Source of the DNA: Bog-756 sp963727075
GTDB lineage: Bacteria; Actinomycetota; Acidimicrobiia; Acidimicrobiales; RAAP-2
Assembly: GCA_963727075.1 (NCBI GenBank)
Contig: CAVSET010000006.1
Span: 2,170,001-2,234,000, forward strand
DNA length: 64,000 nucleotides
Direction: 5' to 3'
Notes under the pieces: generated by a model
What the model saw: the letters and a program-made list of their open reading frames with translations, nothing else
Databases searched by the model: none
What the model was told of the DNA's origin: nothing
Part shown: positions 44,225-53,816 of the stretch, one piece after another
How positions within the stretch are numbered: position 1 is the stretch's first letter
Layout: each line of letters begins with the position of its first letter
Made by a program: the position numbers and the translations under genes

Positions 44225-44644
44225 GTGGTCCTGGCGTGGACTGACGTTGGCCCTAGCTTGGGTGAGGTGCTTGCTGATGCCTTGAGTTCGGGAGCGGCAG
44301 GGGTGGGGATCGCCTTTCTCATCATTCTGTACATCCTCGTGATCATCGGTTCCATCGTGATGCCGGTGGTCGCCCTGGTCGACATCGTCAAACGGCCGGA
44401 CTGGCAGTGGAAGCTGGCCGGGTAGGAGAAGGTTGCCTGGGTGCTGTGGGTGGTCCTGGTCAACTTCCTGGCCATTCCATCCCTCATCTACTGGTTCAAC
44501 GTCCGCAAGAAGCTGGTAGCGGTGGAGCAGGCGGCGGCGGGACGGTTCGGGCCGGGCCACATGACCTATTCGGGCTGGCAACCGGACTTCTATCAGCCGT
44601 TACCCGACGGCGCCGCCTGGCTGGCAGCCCGATCCGAGCGGTGA
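44225..44644 (+). pseudogene. PLDc_N-type two-helix membrane protein interrupted by an amber codon
   Basis: One reading frame broken only by TAG at 44423–44425. Before it: helix GIAFLIILYILVIIGSIVMPVVALVDIVK, then RPDWQWKLAG. After it: EKVAWVLWVVLVNFLAIPSLIYWFNVRKK and a soluble tail GWQPDFYQPLPDG. The two halves together match the phospholipase-D N-terminal (PLDc_N) membrane module, in which a Gln is usual where the stop now stands (CAG to TAG, one transition). Either a recent nonsense mutation, a read-through codon or a base error. The start (GTG 44225) is approximate. Confidence 0.7.
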
Positions 44645-44812
44645 GCACCGGCTTCGCTGGTGGGACGTGGTCGCTGGAACGAGCACACCTGGAGCCAGCC
44701 CGTGCAGGGCTCCGGCGAGAGCCGTTCCGCCGACGAGCCGTAGCCCGGGAGGGTCTCAACGATCAGCCCGGCAGGGTCTCAACGCTCGGGCGGAGGCTGT
44801 CTGCTCAACGCA

Positions 44813-45562
44813 CTATCGGCTCAGGGCATCGGCGATGGCCTGGCCGGTGGCCTGAGCGTTGAGGTACGGCTCGGGGGCGTGGGCACGGTGGCCGTTGTCG
44901 ATGAGGAACTCCTCGATCCTCGGTCCGAACACTTTGGCCAGAGGGACGGCGCACGCCACATCGTCGACGGCACGAATGTTGACCCATCGCCGCACTCCCG
45001 GCCACGCGCCGTATTCGTCGTGGAGCGAATCACCGAACTGCTCGACCATGAGGGGCGAGGCCAGGGGTGAGCCGAGGGTGATGAACGTGTCGATTGACCA
45101 GTCGGGATGGCTGCACAGCGCCATGTACGACAGAACCGTGCCCAACGAATGGGCCACGAGCACCCGGGTATCGGCCTCGACGGAGGACTCGATTCTCTTC
45201 CGCAACGTGGCTTGGAGATCGGTCTCCGTGGCCATCATGGTCACCATGTCGACAGTCCGTTCGAAAGCGGCGTCCCCCGCGGCACGGCTCAATTCCTTCA
45301 TCGCGTCGCCACCAGCGAGGCTGGACAGCGAATCGGCGATACCGGGCCGCGATCGGGCCAGACGACGCTCCATCTCTGTGCCCGGCTCGCGCCGGAACAG
45401 GTCGCCGTAGAAGCAGACACCGATATCTCTGCTGTCGACCTCGACCTGGCAGTGCCACAGGCCGTCCTGCAATGCGGGGGCCCATCTCGCTCTGAGTTCG
45501 TTCGGGCCCCACAACTCGTTGAATGCCCCATGAACCAGGACGATCCGCGCCACGACCCGCAT
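44813..45562 (-). CDS. alpha/beta hydrolase-like protein
   Basis: 249 residues. RIVLVHGAFNELWG is the first strand with the oxyanion His-Gly. The nucleophile elbow is VLVAHSLGTVLSYMAL (Ser in AHSLG). TFITLGSPLASPLMVEQFG resembles lipase and PGAP1-like enzymes. A late GHRAHAPEPYL could provide the catalytic His. No signal peptide, so probably cytosolic. The substrate is unknown, and it has no evident partner. Confidence 0.75.
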   Translation of the reverse strand: MRVVARIVLVHGAFNELWGPNELRARWAPALQDGLWHCQVEVDSRDIGVCFYGDLFRREPGTEMERRLARSRPGIADSLSSLAGGDAMKELSRAAGDAAFERTVDMVTMMATETDLQATLRKRIESSVEADTRVLVAHSLGTVLSYMALCSHPDWSIDTFITLGSPLASPLMVEQFGDSLHDEYGAWPGVRRWVNIRAVDDVACAVPLAKVFGPRIEEFLIDNGHRAHAPEPYLNAQATGQAIADALSR

Positions 45563-45695
45563 TCTGTCAGACCGGGGCCGGACGCGACCGGGTCCGGCCC
45601 CGGGATCGGAAGCCGATGTCGGGCGAGGTCAGAACCCCGGCTGGCCAGGGGCGATCCCCGCTCAAGATGGGCGTCCGAACGGTCGATGGCACAGA

Positions 45696-47396
45696 ATGGC
45701 CAAAGGCGATTTCGACTCGCTCTGCGCACCCTCACCGCTGTTCGACCAGCGCGCCCTGGCCAGGTTGCTCGGCGCGCTCCCCGACGCAGTCATCGTCATC
45801 GACGGGGACGGTCGCCTGCGGTGGGCCAACCGGGCAACGGAAGTGTTGTTCGGACGTTCGCTGGACGATTCGATTGACGTCCCGGGCCTCGACCTCGTGC
45901 ATCCCGAGGATCTGGAGTTCGCCTTGCTCGCCATGACCAGCGTGCAAGGCAAGGATGTCGGCACGCCGATCGAGCTCCGGCTCCGAGCCGCCGACGGATG
46001 GCGCCTCGTCGAGTTGATCGGTGCACCGATCTCCTGGTCTGAAGAGGGTGCAGTGGTGTTGGTGATGCGTGACCTGACCCAGCGCCGCCGCTTCGAGCTG
46101 GCACACAGTCAAGACGCCCGCTTCAGGTCGTTGGTGCAAAACTCGGCGGCTCTCACCATGCTGGTCTCGGCAGACGGCACTGTGGAGTCAGTCTCGGGCG
46201 CACTACCGCGGCTGCTCGGCCAGGATCCCGAACTGGTCGAAGGGCGACCTCTGCCCGATCTGATCGATCCCGCGGACCACGCTGCCCTCGAGTCGGCCCT
46301 TCGGCTGGCGTTGGACGGAGCTTCAGCGGCGAACCCGGTGACCATCTCGCTGGGCATGATGCGCCGGGGGTCGAGCGAAAGCGTTCCGTTCGAGCTCTCC
46401 ATCGTCAATCTGACGGATGATCCGACTGTCGACGGTCTGGTCGTGTCCGCCCATGACATCACCGACCGGGCCATGGCCGAACACGAGCAGCGCAAGGCAT
46501 TGTCACTACTGACCGCAACATTGGAAGCCACCGCCGACGGCATCGTCGTGATCGACGAGGCAGGGCGTCCCGCCGGCTTCAACCGCCAATTCGCAGCCAT
46601 GTGGCGCCTTCCCAAGTCCTTGGTGGCGGCGCGGAGCGATGCCTCGGTGATCGCCTTCATCCGCCACCAGTTGGTGAGGCCGGACCAATTCGTCATCGAG
46701 GTCGGTGACACCGACGGACACGACGAGGAGAGCTATGACGTCCTCGAGCTCATCGATGGTCGGGTGTTCGAACGCTGCGCCAAGCTCCAGCATGTGGACG
46801 GGCAGGTCGTCGGGCGGGTCTGGAGCTTCCGGGACATGACGGACCGCAAGCGCCTCGAGGACAGGCTCTCGTATCAAGCGTTCCACGACTCGCTCACCGG
46901 CCTCGGCAATCGAGCGCTCTTCCAGGACCGGCTGGAGCACGCGGTAGCCCGGATCGGGAGGACCGGAGGCCATCTCGCGGTGCTGTTCCTGGATGTTGAC
47001 AATTTCAAAGTCGTCAACGACAGTCTCGGGCATTCCGCGGGCGACGCCCTTCTCAGGTCGATGGCCGGAGTGCTGGTCGGATGCCTGCGCAAAGCCGACA
47101 CCGCGGCTCGCCTCGGAGGCGACGAATTCGGAGTGGTGATCGAGGAATTCAGGCGGCCAGCTGAGGTGATCGAACTGGTCGAACGAATTCTCGTTGCCAT
47201 CCGCCGCCCGCTCCGCGCCAGTGGCCGGGACGTGTCCGCCACCGTCAGCATCGGGATCACGTTCGACGCACCTGGCGACACCAGCGACCACCTGCTGTGC
47301 AAGGCTGATCTGGCGATGTACTCGGCCAAGGAGGGGGGCGGCAACCGGTTCGCCGAGTTCGACGAGTCCATGCTTGTCACCGTGGCCCCCTCCTGA
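45696..47396 (+). CDS. diguanylate cyclase with three PAS domains
   Basis: 566 residues: PAS modules at about 18–128, 135–255 and 265–390, each with the ADG/G-x-W-x-N pattern and a D-I-T-D-R type end, then a GGDEF domain from about 400. The active-site motif GGDEF is at 474–478 with FLDVDNFKVVNDSLGHSAGD upstream, so the cyclase should be active. An RxxD inhibitory site (R465–D468) lies five residues before GGDEF, predicting product feedback. No membrane segment, so the PAS domains sense a cytosolic ligand or redox signal. Its c-di-GMP is a possible input for the RsiG-like protein at 17628. Confidence 0.93.
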   Translation: MAKGDFDSLCAPSPLFDQRALARLLGALPDAVIVIDGDGRLRWANRATEVLFGRSLDDSIDVPGLDLVHPEDLEFALLAMTSVQGKDVGTPIELRLRAADGWRLVELIGAPISWSEEGAVVLVMRDLTQRRRFELAHSQDARFRSLVQNSAALTMLVSADGTVESVSGALPRLLGQDPELVEGRPLPDLIDPADHAALESALRLALDGASAANPVTISLGMMRRGSSESVPFELSIVNLTDDPTVDGLVVSAHDITDRAMAEHEQRKALSLLTATLEATADGIVVIDEAGRPAGFNRQFAAMWRLPKSLVAARSDASVIAFIRHQLVRPDQFVIEVGDTDGHDEESYDVLELIDGRVFERCAKLQHVDGQVVGRVWSFRDMTDRKRLEDRLSYQAFHDSLTGLGNRALFQDRLEHAVARIGRTGGHLAVLFLDVDNFKVVNDSLGHSAGDALLRSMAGVLVGCLRKADTAARLGGDEFGVVIEEFRRPAEVIELVERILVAIRRPLRASGRDVSATVSIGITFDAPGDTSDHLLCKADLAMYSAKEGGGNRFAEFDESMLVTVAPS

Positions 47397-47452
47397 CCGC
47401 GGCTTCCCTCGTCCCCATGGAAGGTTGCCGATAGCCGCCAGACCGGTACGAG

Positions 47453-49319
47453 GTGGCCTACCGTCGTGGGGATGAACCCGGTCGCCGCCAGGGCTCCGAT
47501 CGGTGGTCCCGCGGGGTGCCGTCCACGGTGATGACGCCCTCGGGGACCGCGGCCCGGGAGACGACCCACAGGGCCGGGTCCGACCGTGGGACCGATGCGG
47601 TCGACCTGAACGACATGGGTGCGGTGGTGGGGCGGGCCCGACGGCGGCCGCTCGACCTCGTTCGCCTCGCCTGCCACCTGGCCGCCGAGCTGCCGTTCGT
47701 CGTGTTGTGCCTGATCGAGCTGTCCGCGGGATGGAGGCCGACCTCTGACGATGCGGTGTTCTCGTGGCGAGCGTGGAACGTCATCTCCTCCCACCCGACA
47801 CTGCTCGGGTCACCGACCCATGGCCTGGCCAGTGGAGGACAACCGGTCTTCGCCCCGGGGCCGATCCTGTCGTGGTTGCTGGCGATCCCGGTCCATCTGG
47901 ACCCATTGCACGGACCCCTGTGGGGGTCGGCATTGATCGGCGCGATGGGGGCGGGTGTGGCGGTCGAGGCCGGGCGGGCGGCGGCGGGTCGGTGGGGGAT
48001 GGTGCTCTGTGCCGGGGCCATCTTGGTGGTGGCCAACACTCAGGTCGGCGTGGTCCTCAACCCGTTGTGGACCCCATGGATCGGTGTGATCTGGTTCCTC
48101 GCGGCGTTGGCGGCCGCCTGGGCAACGGGTTGTGGACGTCTGGGTTGGTGGGTGGCCGTCGTGGGCGCGGCCAGCCTGGCCGCGCAGGCCCATGTCATCT
48201 ATGCCCTGCCCGCAGTCGGCCTCTGTCTCCTGAGCGCCGTCCTCGGCTGGGTGGTCGGGCCCGCATCCCACCCGACCGGACGTCACTGGCGATGGATCGG
48301 CTCGGGCCTGGTGTGTGCCGCCCTCCTCTGGCTGCCGGCCCTGGTGCAACAACTCTCCGACCGGCCGGGCAACCTCACCCTGCTCTGGCGCTCCTCTCAC
48401 CAGCCGGGGGGCCGCCTGGGACTCAGTCTGGCCCTCCGGGGTCTGAGCTCGGCCTCGAGGCTCCCTCCATCGTGGGCCCACCGGCTGCCCGGCACCGGCC
48501 CTTCGGCCTTCTTCGAGATCGGAGCGATCGTCTTCGGTGGATCGGCGTGGTGGGGCGGGGCGGTGGTACTCGTGCTGACCGGGGAGGGCGCGGTCGCCAC
48601 CCTGTGGGGCCGGCGCCGGCTGGCGGTGGCGGCATGGACCGCGGCCACCGCCAGCGTGCTGACCGTGGCCGCGGTGGCCGCCGTTCCGTCCTCGGACGCC
48701 ATCGAGATCGACTACCTGAACGTCATCTACGTCCCGGTCGGGATCATGGCCTGCCTGGTCATGGCGGCAGGACTGTGGGAAGCCTCGAGGTCCGGCCTGT
48801 CCATTCTCCGCTCCGGGACCGGCCACGCCGGGGTGGCTCAGCCCACGCCACGAGCACCCGATGCGTCACCGGCCACGGCGCGGCGGGGTGGGAGGGATCG
48901 GCGCGCTGGCGCTGATCGCAGCCTCTGTCCTGGTCATGGTTTCGATCGGGTCGCTGGTGCCGAGCGATCGGTCGGAGATCGGTGGTCCGGCCACGGTCAG
49001 CACGACCGCGACCGCCACGAGGTCGGTCGCCGACGAGATCCCGTCGCCCGTGGCGTTCCAGCTCGAGGTGCTCGGGGGGCCGTCTCCTGACTTTGCCCTG
49101 GCCGTGCAGTGGGGCACGGCATACTCCCTGTTCGTCACGGGGCGACCGGTCCGCCTCGGCAACCGGCTGGCGCCCTACGTCGGACCGTCCTCGGGATGGT
49201 CGGCACCGTCGACCACCAGAGTGGCGATCGTGCTCGACAGCCACGGCCACGTCACCACCGTGCGGACACGCCGGCCGGGTCACGTCCCGACCACCCGGAC
49301 CATCGGCCGACACGGCTGA
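47453..49319 (+). pseudogene. polytopic membrane protein, single-base frameshift near the C-terminus
   Basis: About 470 residues with nine or ten hydrophobic helices (for example AELPFVVLCLIELSAG; WGMVLCAGAILVVANTQVG; LGWWVAVVGAASLAAQ). The DDAVFSWRAWNVISSHPTLLG loop after the first helix resembles glycosyltransferase-like (GT39/GT87) membrane proteins. At a G run (48885–48888) the frame changes. One base fewer joins it to a last helix GGIGALALIAASVLVMVSI and an outer domain ending at 49319. Without correction it runs to 49090. A separate small gene starting at ATG 48861 is an alternative reading. The true start may be ATG 47531 or 47615. Confidence 0.65.
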
Positions 49320-49344
49320 CACGGCTGACACGGCTGACACGGCT
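49309..49344. repeat. four 9-bp tandem repeats giving serial in-frame stops
   Basis: Unit GACACGGCT, four perfect copies. The first copy contains the TGA stop of the membrane-protein frame. As the unit is three codons long, three more TGA codons follow in the same frame. Confidence 0.9.
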
Positions 49345-49401
49345 GACTCGACATCACGGCGCACGGGGCGCGGGAACCCGTGTGTCGGAGCTCAGGTCCC
49401 C

Positions 49402-50217
49402 TCAGTTGCGGAGGGCGGGGTGTCGGCTGGCCACCATGGGGACGACGACTCCCCGGGGGGACAGCCAGCCCGCCGCGGCTGTGATCCGGTTGGCCAACCC
49501 CGGGATGACCACCGCCTTGTTGGCGTCCATCCCCTTCACCGCGGCCCTGGCCACGTCGGCGGCCGGCACCCACATGATCTTCGGCATGGACTCGGCCGCC
49601 TCCGTGTCCGACATGCCGGCCGCGGCGGCGAACCCGGTCTCCACCGGACCGGGGCACAGAGCCGTCACCGTCACCCCGGTGGGCCTCAGCTCACCGCGGA
49701 GGGCGTGGCTGTAGGACAGCACGAACGCCTTGCTGGCTCCGTATCCCGCCTGGCCGGGCAAGGGCTGGAAGGCCGCGGTCGAGGCCACGTTGAGCACGGC
49801 CCCGCTCCGGCGCTCGACCATCCCCGGCAGGAAGACAGAGCAGAGATGGACGACGGCCTCGACATTCGTCCGGATCATGGCCAGCTCGCGGTCGACGTCC
49901 GAGCGGTAGACCGGGCCGACGGTCGTACCGCCTGCGTTGTTGACCAGCACGTTGACGGCCAGCGAGCGCCGCTCGACCTCGGTGGCGATGGCACGGCGCG
50001 AGGTCTCGTCGGTCAGGTCGGCCAGGATGACCTCGGCCCGGACACCGTGGGTCGAAGACAAGCGGTCGGCCAGCTGGTGGAGCTTGACCTCGTTTCGGGC
50101 CACCAGCGTCACCCCGAGGCCGCGGGCGGCCAACTGGGAGGCGATCTCGGTCCCGATACCGGACGAGGCTCCGGTGACGACACAGGTGCGGTCGGGATGG
50201 GGGGCGGGGAGGCTCAT
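49402..50217 (-). CDS. short-chain dehydrogenase/reductase (DltE-like)
   Basis: 271 residues. TCVVTGASSGIGTEIA (NADP site), ARNEVKLHQL, VNVLVNNAGGTTVGPVY, catalytic Ser in VLNVASTAAFQ, Tyr and Lys in AGYGASKAFVLSYSHAL, followed by the CPGPVETGF signature. The C-terminal 50 residues form an extra helical extension seen in the DltE/YciK-like branch. The substrate is not predictable. It lies 59 bases downstream of the HTH-citrate synthase gene on the same strand. Confidence 0.92.
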   Translation of the reverse strand: MSLPAPHPDRTCVVTGASSGIGTEIASQLAARGLGVTLVARNEVKLHQLADRLSSTHGVRAEVILADLTDETSRRAIATEVERRSLAVNVLVNNAGGTTVGPVYRSDVDRELAMIRTNVEAVVHLCSVFLPGMVERRSGAVLNVASTAAFQPLPGQAGYGASKAFVLSYSHALRGELRPTGVTVTALCPGPVETGFAAAAGMSDTEAAESMPKIMWVPAADVARAAVKGMDANKAVVIPGLANRITAAAGWLSPRGVVVPMVASRHPALRN

Positions 50218-50276
50218 GCACCGAGCGTAGATCCGACTCCCGGCCTCGGCTCGCCGTACCGCCGGTGCTTGCCCGG

Positions 50277-51570
50277 CTAGCCCTCATGACCAATGGGGGT
50301 GGAGGCGTAGACGGCCCGGGCTCGATAGCGGAGCGGGCGCTCGGCCAGCTCCTCGAGGTAGTGGGCCACCCAGCCGGCCACACGGGCCACGGCGAACAGC
50401 GTCGACCCCGCGTCCGGCGGCATGCCTGAGGCCCACGCCATCGAGGCCAGAGCCAGGTCGACGTTCGCCCGCGGGATGGCGTGCTCGGCGGCCAGGCCGA
50501 CGAGCGACCGGACCAGTTCGACCTTCTCGGGCGGGGCCATCTGTTCGAAGATCTCGTACAAGACGCCGAACCGGGCATCGCCGTCCTTGTAGACCGCATG
50601 ACCGAACCCGGGCAGCACCCCCTGCCACCGGAGGGCGTCGTCGACAGCTCGTTCGATGCCGCCGCGCTCGGCCTCGACCAGGAGGTCGTAGGCCCGCTGG
50701 CTGGCGCCCCCGTGCAGTGGGCCCGGCAGGGTGGCCAAGCCGGCCAGCAACGCACTGCAGACGTCGGCCCTGGTGGATGCGGCCACCCGCACGGCCAAGG
50801 TCGACGTGGCCAGCTCGTGGTCGGCCAGGAGCACCATGGCCGCATTCACCGCCCGGATGAGCGTCTCATCGGGCGCGGCCACGAGACGTCGGGCCAGTCG
50901 CTCGGCCAACGAGCCGGGTTGGTCCGTCCCCGGTCCCGGTTGATCGGGGCGCCTCCCGGTGCCGGTCCCGGTGCCGGTCCGGATGCCGGTCCCGGTGCCA
51001 CCCTCGGCCACCCGAGGCAGCACTTCGATCAGGGATGCTGCCACCCGGCGCGCCGTCCGAATGACGGCCTCGGGCCGGAGATCCGCCCGGAGGGGGTTGT
51101 GAGCGCCGGCCATGACAACGGCCCATCGCATCCTCTCCGACGACCCGACCGCGAGGCGGCGTCCCGAGTGGCAGCGGCACCCACGACGCCGGCCGCCTCC
51201 GGCCCCCCTGGCCGGCGTCGGCCATGCCGGCCGGGGCCGGCTCGAGGACGGGGGCGTCCCACAACCAATCGGCCACGTCCTCGTAGCGCTCCGAGGTGGC
51301 CAGGTCGGTGGCCCGACGACCACGGTAGAGAGGGCCTTCGTCGGTCAACTGGGTGATGCCGGTGGTGATGGTGGCCATCCGGGTCTCGACGGTCTTGCCC
51401 TGGCGGGAACGGCGGGCCAGCCGTTCCACCTCGTCGACGTCGAACTGGCTGCGCCGGCCTACGGTCGAGGGATAGGATGCCAGCAGCCCCCGGCTGACAT
51501 AGGCGTACAGCGTGGTCACCTTGACCCCCAGCCGGCGAGCGGCTTCCTCGCTGTCCAGCATCCGGACCAT
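50277..51570 (-). pseudogene. citrate synthase family protein with N-terminal helix-turn-helix, two frameshifts
   Basis: From ATG 51568–51570 the protein starts with a MerR-like HTH (LDSEEAARRLGVKVTTLYAYVSRGLLASY). It continues with a citrate-synthase small-domain start (ATDLATSERYEDVADWLWDA). Two missing G bases (runs at 51203–51208 and 51144–51146) break the next 60 residues. Afterwards the synthase core is intact: PLHGGASQRAYDLLVE, GFGHAVYKDGDARFGV and the NVDLALASMAW segment with the catalytic Asp. Restoring both bases gives about 431 residues. HTH-fused citrate or methylcitrate synthase homologues are known in actinobacteria beside a second synthase gene, as here. Both catalytic His motifs are kept. 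Confidence 0.8.
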
Positions 51571-51590
51571 CGGGTCCAGCCTAGATCCGA

Positions 51591-51610
51591 TCAATCATTG
51601 ACTTGATCAA
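51591..51610. promoter_or_regulatory. AT-rich palindromic region between the two citrate-synthase genes
   Basis: TCAATCATTGA (51591–51601) is a perfect palindrome around one base, and TTGATCAA (51603–51610) is a second. The surrounding 40 bases are strikingly AT-rich for this genome. It is 21 bases from the HTH-synthase ATG and 160 bases from the CBS-synthase ATG, a plausible operator for the HTH domain itself. Confidence 0.5.
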
Positions 51611-51770
51611 TATTTACAAACCCCTCGCTGACCGGCACACTGGACGGCGGGGCGCAGGGCCCCGAACGAACCGTCCCCGACCCGACCGACGGACCGAGCC
51701 GGCCGGCCAGTGCAGCTCCAACCGACCGGTCCAACCGAGCGGCATGACCGAGCGGCACAGAGGAGAGCCA

Positions 51771-53287
51771 ATGACGACCGCCGTGCAAGACCTCATGTCC
51801 TCCCCGGCAGTGACCTGCCCGGCCGACGCCCCCCTCTCCGAGGCCACCACCCTCATGGACGACCGGCAGATCGGATCGGTGGTCATCACCGATCGGGACG
51901 GCATCGTCGGCATCCTCACCGAACGGGACCTGCTGCGGGCATCGGCCACCCAGGCCGACCCGCTCACCGAATCGGTCCGCCGCTGGATGACCGCCGACCC
52001 CGACGTCCTCGGCCTGGACGACGAGGTGGGGGCGGCATGGTCCGGTCTGACCCACCACCACTACCGTCACCTCCCGGTGGTCGACCACGGTGACCTGGTC
52101 GGCGTGGTATCCATCCGCGATCTGCTGGCCGTGGCCCAGATCCGGCCCACCGAGGAGACCGGTGCCGACATCCCCCGCGGGCTCGAAGGAGTCGTGGCCG
52201 CCGAGACCTCCATCGGCGATGTCCGGGGCGCCGAGGGGTTCTTCCACTACCGGCAGTACGCGGCCACCGACCTGGCCGCGACGCGGTCGCTCGAGGACGT
52301 GTGGCAGCTGCTCTTCGACGGGGAGCTGCCCGACCGGCGCCGCAGCAGCCGATTCGTCGACGAGGTGGCCGGCCTGCGGGAGCTCCCCGAGGGCGTGGCC
52401 CGGCTGCTGCCGTCCCTGGCCTCCCTCGGACCGCCGCTCGATGTCCTCCGCACCGCGGTGTCGGTGCTCGGGGCCGAGCTGGGCTGGCGACCGGTCCACG
52501 ACATCGGCCACGGCGAGCTGCGGTCACAGGCCCTCCGGCTCTGTGCGGTGGTCCCGACCATCCTGACCGCCGCTCACCGCCTTCGCCACGGCGAGGACCC
52601 GATCCCGCCGCGGCACGATCTGTCGCAGGCGGCCAACTACCTCTGGATGCTGACCGGCGACGAGGCCCCGCCGGACCACGTCCGGGCCGTCGAGCAGTAC
52701 CTGATCCTGACGATCGACCATGGCTTCAACGCATCGACGTTCACGGCGCGGGTCATCGCCTCGACCGGCGCCGACCTGGCCGCGGCCATCACCGGCGCCA
52801 TCGGTGCCCTCTCCGGGCCCCTCCACGGTGGTTCACCGAGCCGAGCCCTCGACATGCTCGACGACATCGGGACGCCCGACCGGGCCGACGAGTGGATCCG
52901 CGGCGCGGTGGCCCGGGGCGACCGCATCATGGGCTTCGGCCACCGCGTCTACAAGACCGATGACCCGCGATCACTGTTCCTGCGCGAGGTGGCTCGATCC
53001 CTCGGCGGGAGCTTGGTGGAGTTCGCCGAACAGACGGAGCGCACGACGGTCGACGTCCTGGCCGAGCTCAAACCGGGCCGTCAGCTGTACACGAACGTCG
53101 AATTCTTCGCCGGCGTGGTCATGCACACCTGCGGTATCCCCCGTGACATGTTCACCCCGACCTTCGCGTCGAGCCGGGCCATCGGCTGGGCCGCCCATGT
53201 GATGGAGCAGGCCGCCGACAACCGGCTGATCCGGCCGGCGGCCCGGTACGCGGGTCCGCCGCCCCCCAAGCGGTCCCGAGCCCCTGA
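51771..53287 (+). CDS. CBS-domain–citrate synthase fusion, probable frameshift at the last codons
   Basis: ATG 51771 has AGGAG nine bases upstream. Residues 1–125 are a CBS pair (MTTAVQDLMSSPAVTCPADA… IVGILTERDLLRA; RHLPVVDHGDLVGVVSIRDLL), a module that binds adenine nucleotides. From about 145 a full citrate synthase follows, with the catalytic His motifs GPLHGGSPSRALDML and MGFGHRVYKTDDPR. TNVEFFAGVV carries Glu where pig heart enzyme has Asp, which I recall as common in this actinobacterial branch. The domain should end RYAGPPPP… at TGA 53285–53287, but a C run at 53262–53267 seems one base short. As written the frame reads on antisense into the next gene to 53972. Confidence 0.85.
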
Positions 53288-53300
53288 TCCGACGGAGCGG

Positions 53301-53816
53301 TCAGGAGGGATCGCCGATCGAGCCGGCCGGGAGCACCGACACCGGGTGCTCCTCGACCCACTGGAGGTGCAGGGCCCGGCGCTCGAACCTCCACCCCTCG
53401 CGGGTGCGGACGTAGTCGTCGCCGTAGCGGATGAACCACACCGTGTCGGTGCCCACGCCGCCGGCGTCAGCTCCGTGGGGGTCGGCGGCCATGAGGTGAT
53501 GGGCCACGCATTGCACCTCCCCGGTGGCCCGATCCCCGTCGACCGAGAACCGATGGTTCGCGACCTGATGGAAGGTCCGCTCATACCGCCGCAGCCCCTC
53601 AGGCACACGCCGGAGCGCCTCGAGACCGACGCGGCTGACCACCGGCCGAAGGTTGGCCGGGACATCAGGCAGGAGGAGCTCGCCCGACTCGACGAAGAGA
53701 GCGGCGAACCAGGCCCCGTCCCGGGCGTCGACGGCAGCGGCATACGCGGCCGACAGCCCGCGCAGCGCCTCCAGGTCCGACGCGCCTCCGGGCTCCTCCC
53801 GGACGGGGTCCGTCAC
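53301..53816 (-). CDS. SnoaL-like (NTF2 fold) protein
   Basis: 171 residues. LRGLSAAYAAAVDARDGAWFAALFVESGEL is the N-terminal helix region of the SnoaL/bile-acid-dehydratase-like family. HQVANHRFSVDGDRATGEVQCVAHHLMA and REGWRFERRALHLQWVE complete the cone-shaped fold. Such proteins isomerise or dehydrate small hydrophobic compounds or are ligand-binding. The GTG start overlaps the stop of the LLM oxidoreductase by four bases, so they are coexpressed. Confidence 0.85.
   Translation of the reverse strand: MTDPVREEPGGASDLEALRGLSAAYAAAVDARDGAWFAALFVESGELLLPDVPANLRPVVSRVGLEALRRVPEGLRRYERTFHQVANHRFSVDGDRATGEVQCVAHHLMAADPHGADAGGVGTDTVWFIRYGDDYVRTREGWRFERRALHLQWVEEHPVSVLPAGSIGDPS

Noticed and set aside
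44407..44862. 151-codon frame overlapping the PLDc_N-type gene
   Set aside because: Out of frame with the membrane protein, which has the clear helices.
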